Origin: Rhodovulum tesquicola
GTDB lineage: Bacteria; Pseudomonadota; Alphaproteobacteria; Rhodobacterales; Rhodobacteraceae
Direction: 5' to 3'
DNA: 64,000 nucleotides
Assembly (NCBI RefSeq): GCF_024128855.1
Contig: NZ_JAMYDV010000001.1
Location: 1-64,000, forward strand
In this document: positions 34,974 to 43,272 of the stretch, piece by piece
How positions within the stretch are numbered: the first letter of the stretch is position 1
Layout: each line of letters opens with the position of its first letter
Made by a program: the position numbers and the translations under genes
The notes under the pieces: model-generated
Told to the model about the DNA's origin: nothing
Seen by the model: the letters and a program-made list of their open reading frames with translations, nothing else
The model's database searches: none

Positions 34974-35444
34974 TCACGGGGTCTTGTCGCGGCCGGTAAA
35001 GACCACAAGTCCCAGCGCGCCTGCAAAGATCGCGATATCGGCGACGTTGAAGGCATAGGGGTTGTCGATTCCGCAGCAGGACATGTTCAGGAAGTCCGCG
35101 ACCGCCCCATAGACCAGCCGATCCACGACATTTCCCAGCGCGCCGCCCACCAGCAACCCGCCCGAGACCAGCGCGACGGGCCGCTGCGGCCCCCGCGCCA
35201 GCCAGAATGTCACCCCGGCCGAGATCGCCAGCGCCACCGCGATCAGCAGCCAGCGGCCAAGTTCGGCGTCATTCGACAGAAGGCCGAAATTCATCCCGCG
35301 ATTCCAAGCCATGCGCAGGTTCAGATAGGGCGGGAAAACGTCGATCCGCAGCCGTTCGGCCAGGCCCAGAACCTGCACGACATGGAACTTGGTCGCCTGA
35401 TCCAGCACGAAGACCAGCGCAGTGATGATCGCAAGCAATCGCAT
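34974..35444 (-). CDS. lspA: Lipoprotein signal peptidase (signal peptidase II)
   Basis: A 156-residue inner-membrane aspartic protease that cuts prolipoprotein signal peptides after lipidation. The two catalytic aspartates lie in [11 protein letters not shown] and [12 protein letters not shown]. Four hydrophobic helices and the [10 protein letters not shown] conserved strip are visible. The start at 35444 ([20 protein letters not shown]) matches the family; an ATG 11 codons upstream lies within purH. It begins 4 bases after the purH stop. The next gene codes for a lipoprotein, a natural substrate. Confidence 0.95.
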   Translation of the reverse strand: MRLLAIITALVFVLDQATKFHVVQVLGLAERLRIDVFPPYLNLRMAWNRGMNFGLLSNDAELGRWLLIAVALAISAGVTFWLARGPQRPVALVSGGLLVGGALGNVVDRLVYGAVADFLNMSCCGIDNPYAFNVADIAIFAGALGLVVFTGRDKTP

Positions 35445-35448
35445 CGCG

Positions 35449-37038
35449 TCAGTGCAGGAAGTGGCGGATGCCGGCAAAGACCATTGCCAGTCCCGCCTCG
35501 TCCGCGGCTGCGATCACCTCGTCGTCGCGCATCGACCCGCCGGGCTGGATCACCGCCGTCGCCCCCGCCTCGGCCGCTGTCAACAGCCCGTCGGGGAAGG
35601 GGAAGAACGCATCCGACGCGACAACCGATCCGCGCGTCAGCGGCGCTGCAAGCCCGAGCACCTCGGCCATGTCCTGTGCCTTGCGCGCGGCGATGCGGGT
35701 GCTGTCCACCCGGCTCATCTGGCCCGCGCCGACACCCACGGTCGCGCCGTCCCTGACATAGACGATGGCGTTCGACTTCACATGCTTGGCGACCGTCCAG
35801 GCGAACAGCATGTCGGCGATCTCGGCCTCCGACGGCGCGCGTTTCGTCACCACCTTCAGCGCGTCGCGCGTCAACCGGCCATTGTCGCGATCCTGCACGA
35901 GGAACCCGCCCGAAACCTGCCGGAAGGCCAGCCCCGGCGCAGCCGGGTTCGCAAGCCCCCCGGTGGTCAGCAGGCGCAGGTTCTTCTTGGCGGCAAAGAT
36001 CTCCTTGGCCGCATCGTCGGCGGCGGGCGCGATCACCACTTCGGTGAAGATCTCGCAGATCGCCCGCGCGGTCACCGCATCAAGGCGGCTGTTCAGCGCC
36101 ACGATCCCGCCAAAGGCCGAGGTCCGGTCACAGTCGAAGGCGCGGCGGTAGGCGTCTTCCAGCGTCGCGCCACGGGCCACGCCGCAGGGGTTGGCGTGCT
36201 TGATGATCGCGCAGGCCGGGCCATCGGCGGGCAGGAACTCGCTGACCAGTTCGAACGCGGCATCGGTGTCGTTGATGTTGTTGTAGCTCAACTCCTTGCC
36301 CTGCCACTGGGTCGCGGTGGCAACACCGGGCCGGTCCGAGCCATCGACATAGAAGGCCGCGCGCTGGTGCGGGTTCTCGCCATAGCGCAGCGTCTGGGCC
36401 AGCGTCCCGGCAAAGGCACGCCGCCGCGGCGCCGTCTTGCCCAGCGCGCCCGCCATCCAGTTGGACACGGCCGCATCATAGGCCGCCGTCCGCGCATAGG
36501 CCCGCTGCGCCAGCGCCTGCCGGAAGGCCAGCGTGGTCGCACCGCCCTGCGCCTCGAACTCGGCCAGTAGCGGGGCGTAATCCGCAGTATCCACGACCAC
36601 GTTGACAAAGGCATGGTTCTTCGCCGCCGCCCGGATCATCGCCGGGCCGCCGATGTCGATATTCTCGATGCATTCGGCATAATCGCCGTCCGCGGCCACG
36701 GTTTCCTCGAACGGGTAGAGGTTGACCACCAGAAGGTCGATCGCGCCGATCCCGTGGCTTTCCATCGCGGCGACATGGGCGGGGTTGTCGCGCAGCGCCA
36801 GAAGCCCACCATGCACCATCGGGTGCAGGGTCTTGACCCGGCCGTCCATCATCTCGGGGAAGCCGGTCACATCGGCAACGTCGATCACGCCCAGCCCGGC
36901 CTCGCGCAGGCTGCGCGCCGTTCCGCCGGTGGACAGCAGTTCCACCCCCCGCGCGGCCAGCGCCCGGCCAAGCTCGACGAGCCCGGCCTTGTCGGAAACG
37001 GAAATCAGCGCGCGGCGCAGGGGCACCAGGTCGGTCAT
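35449..37038 (-). CDS. purH: Bifunctional AICAR transformylase/IMP cyclohydrolase
   Basis: A 529-residue enzyme for the last two steps of IMP synthesis. The N-terminal MGS-like cyclohydrolase domain ([45 protein letters not shown]) is followed by the AICAR transformylase domain ([17 protein letters not shown], the catalytic KHANPCGVA, and [10 protein letters not shown]). Length is normal. It lies 3 bases downstream of the heparinase-like gene and 4 bases upstream of lspA, so all are likely co-transcribed. Confidence 0.97.
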   Translation of the reverse strand: MTDLVPLRRALISVSDKAGLVELGRALAARGVELLSTGGTARSLREAGLGVIDVADVTGFPEMMDGRVKTLHPMVHGGLLALRDNPAHVAAMESHGIGAIDLLVVNLYPFEETVAADGDYAECIENIDIGGPAMIRAAAKNHAFVNVVVDTADYAPLLAEFEAQGGATTLAFRQALAQRAYARTAAYDAAVSNWMAGALGKTAPRRRAFAGTLAQTLRYGENPHQRAAFYVDGSDRPGVATATQWQGKELSYNNINDTDAAFELVSEFLPADGPACAIIKHANPCGVARGATLEDAYRRAFDCDRTSAFGGIVALNSRLDAVTARAICEIFTEVVIAPAADDAAKEIFAAKKNLRLLTTGGLANPAAPGLAFRQVSGGFLVQDRDNGRLTRDALKVVTKRAPSEAEIADMLFAWTVAKHVKSNAIVYVRDGATVGVGAGQMSRVDSTRIAARKAQDMAEVLGLAAPLTRGSVVASDAFFPFPDGLLTAAEAGATAVIQPGGSMRDDEVIAAADEAGLAMVFAGIRHFLH

Positions 37039-37041
37039 GGT

Positions 37042-38835
37042 CTATCCTTCGTGGTCTGGTCGGACCCGCCGCGCCCAGGGCAGCACCCACGCCTGCTCTA
37101 CCTCGTCCTCTTGCCCGAGGTCGTGCGGAGCCTGCGCGGTGCTGCCGTCCTGGGCCTTGGCCAGGGTCCATGTGATGAGGCTCGCATAATCCATCACGCG
37201 GGCGGAGAGAACGATTTGTTTCGTCGCGCGCGGCCCCGCGCGGCCCTTTTCCAGATAGACGCTGGGCACAAGCTGCAATTCGGCCGCGCCGTCATGGCGG
37301 AATACCCAGATCTCGCCGCTTTTCAGGGCAAGCGACACAGCCGCGCCGCCCATGTCTATCTCCGTATCGACATCGGGGTGAATGTGGAAGCGGATGTCGA
37401 AGGCGATGCCCTCGCCGCCGCTGCGGCCCAGCATGCGGTCGAAAGTCGCACGTTCGGCATCGGCAAAGGCGGCCAGAGTCTCCTCGCCCGACAGCGCACG
37501 CCCGTCATAGGCCAGCATCAACTGGCGCACATGGGTCAGCCCGTGGGTCGGCCCATAGCCGTCATGCCACGCCGTCAGGCTGTGGCCCGCAGGTCCCGTT
37601 TCGGCGCGAAACTCGACGCTTCTGGGTCGTTCGGCCAGCGGCGACAGGCCGCTTCCCGACCGCCGGGGCGCAAGGCGCGAGGACGAGAACCCCCTGAGCG
37701 CCAGCGTCGAGTGGGAGGGCGTCGCCCGCCCCGCCCGCAGCCACTCGTCCCCGAACCCGGCGCCCGAGCCACAATTGACGATGACCGGCCGGCGGCCGGA
37801 TGTCAGTTCGAAGGCCAGCGTCGAGGCATGCGCCCCTGCCGTGGGCGGCGGCAGGGCGGCGTCCACGATCACCGTGGTCCGTCCTGCCGAAAGCCGCGCA
37901 TAGCCCATGGCCAGCCCGCGCACCGGGCGCGGCTTGACCCCCGCCTCGGCCAGCGCCTGGTCAAGCCGCCCCTCGGACCCCCGCCCGCCACCGTGGAACC
38001 GGGCAAGCCCGCCATCGGCATGGCGCAACGCCCGCAGCGTGGGTGCGATCCGCCCCACCGCGGCACCATGGGCGGGGGCGGGCTCGCGGCCTGCATCGCG
38101 CAGCGCAGCCTCGGCCCAGGTCAGCAGCGTGAAAACCTCAAGCAATTCCTCGGGATTGCGCGAGGCAAGCCCGCCGCCCTCGTCGATCTCGCGGGCGCAT
38201 TCCCGCTCCAGCGCCTTCAGCGCAGGGGCCAGGTGGCTTTCCATCCCCTTCAGCGAAAGCCCGGCATAGACCAGCGCCGTCACCGCCTCGAAACGCGGCA
38301 GGCCGGGATAGGCGCTTTGCCAGCGGCGGGCAAGGAAAAGCGTCTGCTGGGCGAGCGAGCGGAACACCGATTCGGAACGCGCGGGTTCCAGACCATTGAG
38401 CAACATCAGTGCATGGTGCAGCCAGCGGACCAGCCGCCGCCCGGTCAGGTCGGGCGCCCAGCCGGGGCCCTTTCCCCGACCGAACCGGTCGATCCAGCCC
38501 AGCGTCCAGTCCTGCGCCCGCCTGCGCGCCGCCCCGTCGCCCGCGGCCGCCAGATCGTCGAGCCAGGCAAAACCGTGTACCTCCTCGGCAAAGCGCGCGG
38601 AGGGCATGGCGATATCCCAGATCGGGGTGTCGGGCGCCTCGACGACACCCCCCGCGAACAGGAAGGTCCCCGCACAGAGCTGCCGCCCCCGGGCGAAACT
38701 GCCGATCGAGCGCGGTTCAGGCTGCCGGGCAATACCCGTCGACCCACGCGACAACGTGCAGAGCCGCGCCTGAAGGCGGTTCATCGTTTCGCCGCGCCGC
38801 CGGGGCGGGGGGGCGCTCTGCTGGGCGTCTGCCAT
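37042..38835 (-). CDS. Heparinase II/III-like family protein
   Basis: A 597-residue protein with an alpha/alpha-toroid N-terminal half (TGRRLVRWLHHALMLLNGLEP; LFLARRWQSAYPGLPRFEAVTALVYAG) and the heparinase II/III-like C-terminal beta-sandwich (AFELTSGRRPVIVNCGSGAG, TPSHSTLALRG). No signal peptide is clear, so it may act in the cytoplasm, and the substrate is unlikely to be heparin. Alphaproteobacterial relatives next to rsmB and purH are conserved and uncharacterised. The start at 38835 is the most likely ATG, with only a weak purine-rich site; 38784 is possible. It is 83 bases downstream of rsmB. Confidence 0.87.
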   Translation of the reverse strand: MADAQQSAPPPRRRGETMNRLQARLCTLSRGSTGIARQPEPRSIGSFARGRQLCAGTFLFAGGVVEAPDTPIWDIAMPSARFAEEVHGFAWLDDLAAAGDGAARRRAQDWTLGWIDRFGRGKGPGWAPDLTGRRLVRWLHHALMLLNGLEPARSESVFRSLAQQTLFLARRWQSAYPGLPRFEAVTALVYAGLSLKGMESHLAPALKALERECAREIDEGGGLASRNPEELLEVFTLLTWAEAALRDAGREPAPAHGAAVGRIAPTLRALRHADGGLARFHGGGRGSEGRLDQALAEAGVKPRPVRGLAMGYARLSAGRTTVIVDAALPPPTAGAHASTLAFELTSGRRPVIVNCGSGAGFGDEWLRAGRATPSHSTLALRGFSSSRLAPRRSGSGLSPLAERPRSVEFRAETGPAGHSLTAWHDGYGPTHGLTHVRQLMLAYDGRALSGEETLAAFADAERATFDRMLGRSGGEGIAFDIRFHIHPDVDTEIDMGGAAVSLALKSGEIWVFRHDGAAELQLVPSVYLEKGRAGPRATKQIVLSARVMDYASLITWTLAKAQDGSTAQAPHDLGQEDEVEQAWVLPWARRVRPDHEG

Positions 38836-38918
38836 CGGTTGGGATCTGCTCTCGGGCTTCGAGGTCGGCGGCAGGACAATACCGGCGGGGCCACGCGCTG
38901 TCACCGACGAAAAGCCGG

Positions 38919-40199
38919 TCAGCCGGTCTTGACAAGACAGGCGATGTAGAAGCCGTCCATCCCGCCGCGCTCGGCCCAGAAATCGGGGCGCAGCCTGAGC
39001 GCGCCATGGGCCGTGCGCCAATGAGGCTCGATCCAGGGCGCCTCGGGCGCGCGGGGGGCAATCGCGGGGTGACGCGCGAGCGCGGCCTCGATCTGGGCCT
39101 CGCCTTCCTCGGGAAGAAGCGAGCAGGTGCAGAAGACCAGCCGCCCCCCGGGTGCAAGCATGGAAAGCGCCCGGTCGATCATCTGCGCCTGCAGCGCGAA
39201 AAGCGGCTTGATCGCGGCGGCATCCTTGGCGAAGGGCAGGTCGGGGTGGCGGCGGATCGTGCCGGTCGCCGAACAGGGCGCATCAAGCAGGATCGCCTCG
39301 GCCTGGGCGGGCGGGGTCCAGTCCAGCAAGTCGGCGGTCACAAGATCGGCCGCCAGCCCGGTGCGCGCCAGGTTCTCGGCCACCCGCGCCATGCGCGCCG
39401 GTGAAACGTCCACCGCCGTCACCTGCGCCCCCGCGGCAGCAAGTTGCAGCGCCTTGCCCCCCGGCGCGGCGCACAGGTCCAAGACCCGCTCGCCAAGGCG
39501 CGGGGCGAGGATCTTCGCGGGCAGCGCTGCCGCGGCATCCTGCACCCACCAGGCCCCGCTGTCGTAGCCGGGCAGGGCCGAAACCTGTCCCGGTGTCGCC
39601 AACCGCACCGACCCGGTGGGCAGCGCGACAGCCCCCATCAGCCCGGCCAGCGCGACCGCATCGCCATCCTTCGGCGTCAGATCGAGCGGCGCACCCGCGG
39701 CATGCGCCGCCTCGATCCCGGTGACGGCCGCCCGTCCCCAGGCGCTGTCCAGACGACCGCGCAGCCAGCCGGGCAGGCGTTGCGGCAGCAGCGCCTGCCA
39801 TTCGGCGGGCGGCGTGTCGGCCACATTGCGCAGCACCGCATTGACCAGCCCCGCCATCGCCTGCGCGCGCTGCCCAGAGCGAGCCAGCGTCACGGCCGCG
39901 TTGACCGCACCATGGGGGGCGGCGCCCTCCTCCAGCATCTCGACCGTGGCCAGCCGCAGGATATGGCGCAGCGCAGGGGACGGAGGCTTTCGCAGATGTG
40001 GCTTAAGCACCCGGTCCGCCCGTTCCAGATGGCGCAGCGTGGCCATCGCAAGCCGCTGCGCCCGCGCCCGGTCGCCGGGGCCGAGCGCGCCCAGCAGCCC
40101 GTCGGGCGCGACCAGTTCGGCCATCGTGCGGCGTTCATCCAACACCCCCGCCAGAAGCCGCAAGGCCGCGGATCGTGCATTGTCTCCGGTCTCGCCCAT
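38919..40199 (-). CDS. rsmB: 16S rRNA (cytosine-C5) methyltransferase RsmB
   Basis: This 426-residue enzyme modifies C967 of 16S rRNA. It has a NusB-like RNA-binding N-terminal domain (1-130) and a Rossmann methyltransferase domain. The SAM site starts at VLDLCAAPGGKALQLA, and the two catalytic cysteines lie in DAPCSATGTIRRHPDLPF and FCTCSLLPEEGE. It heads the minus-strand run that continues through the heparinase-like gene and purH, and is divergent from the DUF1674 gene (73 bases between starts). Confidence 0.95.
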   Translation of the reverse strand: MGETGDNARSAALRLLAGVLDERRTMAELVAPDGLLGALGPGDRARAQRLAMATLRHLERADRVLKPHLRKPPSPALRHILRLATVEMLEEGAAPHGAVNAAVTLARSGQRAQAMAGLVNAVLRNVADTPPAEWQALLPQRLPGWLRGRLDSAWGRAAVTGIEAAHAAGAPLDLTPKDGDAVALAGLMGAVALPTGSVRLATPGQVSALPGYDSGAWWVQDAAAALPAKILAPRLGERVLDLCAAPGGKALQLAAAGAQVTAVDVSPARMARVAENLARTGLAADLVTADLLDWTPPAQAEAILLDAPCSATGTIRRHPDLPFAKDAAAIKPLFALQAQMIDRALSMLAPGGRLVFCTCSLLPEEGEAQIEAALARHPAIAPRAPEAPWIEPHWRTAHGALRLRPDFWAERGGMDGFYIACLVKTG

Positions 40200-40272
40200 C
40201 GCTCCGGCCCTGCTTGTTCACTGCCCGGGCCGGGGTATATCAAGGGGCGCGACCCGGCAAGGAGGCCATGCG

Positions 40273-40452
40273 ATGACCGAGACATCCCGCAAGGACCTGC
40301 CGCCCGCGGCGATCCGCGCGCTGCAGGAAGCCGAAGCGCGGCGCAAGGCGGCACAGGCACCGGACCTGCCGCCCGAGCTGGGCGGCCGGGACGGACCCGA
40401 GCCGGTGCGCTATGGCGACTGGGAGAAGAAGGGCATCGCGGTCGATTTCTGA
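40273..40452 (+). CDS. DUF1674 (SdhAF4-like) small protein
   Basis: A 59-residue protein ending in the family signature GGRDGPEPVRYGDWEKKGIAVDF. DUF1674 corresponds to eukaryotic SDHAF4, which binds flavinylated succinate dehydrogenase subunit A during complex II assembly. The bacterial form is likely to do the same. GGAGG is 7 bases before the ATG. No sdh gene is nearby. It is the only short gene between rsmB and the small secreted protein gene. Confidence 0.88.
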   Translation: MTETSRKDLPPAAIRALQEAEARRKAAQAPDLPPELGGRDGPEPVRYGDWEKKGIAVDF

Positions 40453-40532
40453 CCGCGCCGAAAGAGAGCAGAGCGCCCCGCCAACCAGTTCGGGCAGGCG
40501 GGGCCGCGGTGCCGGGTGCGCCTTTGGCGCAG

Positions 40533-40895
40533 CTATTCGATCCTCAGGTCAGCATGCTCGCCCGTGCCCTTGTCGGCGACGAAGCGCACGGTGCGGCCAT
40601 TCACTAGAACGAGCTGGCAATTCGGGCCAAGGTCACGCGTTCCGAACTTGAGGTCACGGCAGAAATACCTGCCATCCCAACGCCAGGCCCCGGTGACGCG
40701 CTGGCCAAAGGCCTGACCGCGGATTTCACCGCCGGGCGTCACTGCGAGGTTTATTCCAAGACGTTTGAGGCTTTTGCCGTCCACGAGGCTGACGAATCCC
40801 GAGCGGCTTTCGACCGCGCGGAACCCCTCGGCAGAGGCAGGTGCGGCAGCCGTAATCGCTAGGGCTGCAGCGGCGAGCAAGGTTGCGCATTTCAT
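40533..40895 (-). CDS. Small secreted protein of unknown function
   Basis: A 120-residue protein with a signal peptide (MKCATLLAAAALAITAAAPASA). The mature part has a compact beta pattern and two cysteines (RYFCRDLKFG and GPNCQLVLVNG) that could pair. GGAGAG before 40895 supports the start. The segment WDGRYFCRDLKFG...LGPNCQLV recalls small periplasmic proteins sometimes mislabelled as dihydrodipicolinate reductase. I cannot give a function. Confidence 0.75.
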   Translation of the reverse strand: MKCATLLAAAALAITAAAPASAEGFRAVESRSGFVSLVDGKSLKRLGINLAVTPGGEIRGQAFGQRVTGAWRWDGRYFCRDLKFGTRDLGPNCQLVLVNGRTVRFVADKGTGEHADLRIE

Positions 40896-41037
40896 CGCGT
40901 CTCTCCGGTGTCGTTCTGACTGGCTCGGTGCCAGCACTGTTACGCAGAACTATTGCCAACGGATGAATCGTCGAGCACGGCTTTGCCTACCGCGCGGCAG
41001 GCGCACCGGACCGGTTTTCGGAACACAAGGATCCGGA

Positions 41038-41238
41038 TCAGTCTTTTTTCGGCTTGGCCGTCGTCTTCTTTCGGGCAGGCTTGGCGCGAGCGGGCGTCCC
41101 GGTCTCGGTCGCGCCCTGCAATTCCTCGATCGCCCGGAACCAATGTTCCTCTTCCTTGCCCTCTGGCCGTCCCTCCCGGTTCCAGATGTGATAGGCGGCC
41201 TCCTGGATACGGTCGTCTTCGGGTTTTCCCTTTGCCAT
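41038..41238 (-). CDS. DUF2934 domain, possible separate in-frame product
   Basis: From an internal ATG at 41238 the same frame encodes 66 residues: a DUF2934 helix pair (EDDRIQEAAYHIWNREGRPEG, then EHWFRAIEEL) and a Lys/Ala-rich basic tail. GGAGGAG lies 5 bases before this ATG, which is a strong translation signal. It is likely to be made as a free small protein whether or not MalQ also reads into it. DUF2934 function is unknown; the basic tail suggests nucleic-acid or acidic partner contact. The family often lies in glycogen gene clusters, as I recall. Confidence 0.55.
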   Translation of the reverse strand: MAKGKPEDDRIQEAAYHIWNREGRPEGKEEEHWFRAIEELQGATETGTPARAKPARKKTTAKPKKD

Positions 41239-43272
41239 GGCATCTCCTCCGCTCGTGACCTGCGACGTGCCTTGTCCGGGCAGGCGCAGCGACCCGCCCG
41301 CAGATGCTGATACGGGAATCGTAACGGTTGCATGACAGGCATTCGCGGGAGGATCCGCGCCTTTTTCCAAAGGCCCGGTCGGCACTTCCCCTGCACCCAG
41401 CCGCCCCGATCGGCGCATCGCTGCCGCGGCGCGCGAAAGCATGGGCTCTTGCGCAAGCCTTGCTGACCCCGGTCCGATCCGGCGGCGCCAGTTCGGATGG
41501 GTATCGACGGTGCCGGGCAGGTTCGCCTGATCGGTCCGGCCCAGCAGGTCCTCGATCTGAAGCGCGACCAGACGGGCGGGGGTTGCGGCGAGATAGCCAT
41601 GCAGCGCCTCGACATCCTCACCCCCCGCGCGCCGGGCCAGATCGGCGACCGCGTCTGCCCGGCAACGGCGCAGTTCGGCCAAACGCCCGGGCGCGACATG
41701 GCCAAGCCGGGCGTGCCAGTCGATATCCGAACCCTGCCGCCAGCCCGCGAACGGGGGCAGGTCATGGGTGCCGAAACTGGCCATCACCGCCTCCGGCCAG
41801 TCCTCGGGGCACAGATCGAACATCGCAAGACGGCAGCCGAGGATGCCCGACGCGGCCAGATCGGCGCGCAAGCCCTCGGGGACCACGCCCAGATCCTCGC
41901 CGACGATCACCGCGCCCGCCCGCGCCGCCTCGATCCGGGCGACGGCCAGCAGGGCGGGTTTGGGCATGGCGACATAGGCGCCGGGGCCGTCGCCGGGCAC
42001 CCAGAAGGCACGCTCGAAGCCCAGGATATGGTCGATCCGCAAGAGCCCGGCAAAGCGCAACTGCGCGCGCAGGATCTCGGCCAGCGGCCGGAATCCGCGG
42101 GCGGCCAGCGCCTGCGGGATCATCGGCGCCAGCGACCAGTTCTGGCCCTGCGGCGCAAAGGGATCGGGCGGCGCACCCAGCGTTGCGCCGCGTGCGAAAA
42201 GGTCCGGATCGGCCCACGTCTCGGCACCGGCGGGATGCGTCCCGACCGCCAGATCGAGGTAAAGCCCATGCGCCATCCCCGCATCCCGGGCCGCTACGCG
42301 GATATCGCCAAGCTGGCGTTCCGCGCGGAATTGCAGCCAAGCGTGAAAGGCAATGGCGTCCGGGTTCTCGGCGGCAAAGGCGCTGACGGCCGGGGTATCG
42401 GGCGCGCGATACGCCGCCGGCCAGTCGGACCAGTAGGGGCCAAACCGGTCCGACAGCGCCTGATGCAAGGCGAAACGGTCAAGATCCGCCCCCTCGGCCG
42501 CGCGAAACCCGGCCAGTGCCGCCCTTTCGTCGGGGCCGATCGCGGCAAAGGCGGCGCGCAGGCAGGCCAGCCGCCCGGCAATTGCGGGCGCGTGATCCAC
42601 AAGCGCCCCGCCAGGCGTTCGGGCTTCGCCCGGACAGGCCAGATGGGCGACATTGAACCGCCTTCGGCTGGACGGCGAGTAGGGGCTGATCGCCTGCGGA
42701 TCGCCCGGAAAGCCAGCATGGATCGGATTGATGCCCACAAAGCCCGCGCCCAGCGCCCCGATCCCGACGGTAACCGCGCAGAGGTCGGCGTAATCCCCCA
42801 GCCCGCCCGTTTCCGCATCCCGCAGACCATAAAGCGGGACCGTCACCCCCCAGCCGCGCGGCGGCAGCGGCAGGCGGGGGGGCGCGGATAACAGCGTCGT
42901 GCGGTGACCCCCGATGATCAGATCATGCAGGCCAGGCGGCAGGGGCGGCAGCGAAAGGGTATCCTGGGCCCGACCCTCGTGGCAGGTGCCGTCCTCGAGT
43001 TCGAGCCGCCAGGCCCCTCCGCATGTCGGCCGCAGCACCGGGGCGGTCCCGGCCTCGAGAACGAGCCACGCAGGCAACGGCCGGGCGGCCTCTCGGACCT
43101 TCAGCGCGGCCAGCGTTCCGGCCGCCTCGGCCTCGGACCCGGCGGCCAGACCCATCGCTGCCAGAAGGGCGCGCGCCGTCTCGGGGCCGGTCTCATGCGT
43201 CACGCCCTCCAGATCGCAATACTGCGGCAGGATCCCCGCCAGAGCGGCAAGCCGTGACAGCGCGCTTGTCAT
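41038..43272 (-). CDS. malQ: 4-alpha-glucanotransferase, reading in frame into a DUF2934 module
   Basis: Residues 1-~650 form a GH77 amylomaltase that shuffles maltodextrins. Visible are the acceptor region GINPIHAGFPGDPQAISPYSPSSRR, the nucleophile Asp in LLRIDHILGFERAFWVP, the acid Glu in IVGEDLGVVPEGLR and the transition-state Asp in FGTHDLPPFAGW. The family normally ends after NLPGTVDTHPNWRRR plus a short tail. Here no stop codon follows: the frame continues about 60 residues through a low-complexity linker into a DUF2934 domain, giving 744 residues. Its ATG overlaps the glgX stop by 4 bases. Last enzyme of the glycogen operon. Confidence 0.88.
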   Translation of the reverse strand: MTSALSRLAALAGILPQYCDLEGVTHETGPETARALLAAMGLAAGSEAEAAGTLAALKVREAARPLPAWLVLEAGTAPVLRPTCGGAWRLELEDGTCHEGRAQDTLSLPPLPPGLHDLIIGGHRTTLLSAPPRLPLPPRGWGVTVPLYGLRDAETGGLGDYADLCAVTVGIGALGAGFVGINPIHAGFPGDPQAISPYSPSSRRRFNVAHLACPGEARTPGGALVDHAPAIAGRLACLRAAFAAIGPDERAALAGFRAAEGADLDRFALHQALSDRFGPYWSDWPAAYRAPDTPAVSAFAAENPDAIAFHAWLQFRAERQLGDIRVAARDAGMAHGLYLDLAVGTHPAGAETWADPDLFARGATLGAPPDPFAPQGQNWSLAPMIPQALAARGFRPLAEILRAQLRFAGLLRIDHILGFERAFWVPGDGPGAYVAMPKPALLAVARIEAARAGAVIVGEDLGVVPEGLRADLAASGILGCRLAMFDLCPEDWPEAVMASFGTHDLPPFAGWRQGSDIDWHARLGHVAPGRLAELRRCRADAVADLARRAGGEDVEALHGYLAATPARLVALQIEDLLGRTDQANLPGTVDTHPNWRRRIGPGSARLAQEPMLSRAAAAMRRSGRLGAGEVPTGPLEKGADPPANACHATVTIPVSASAGGSLRLPGQGTSQVTSGGDAMAKGKPEDDRIQEAAYHIWNREGRPEGKEEEHWFRAIEELQGATETGTPARAKPARKKTTAKPKKD

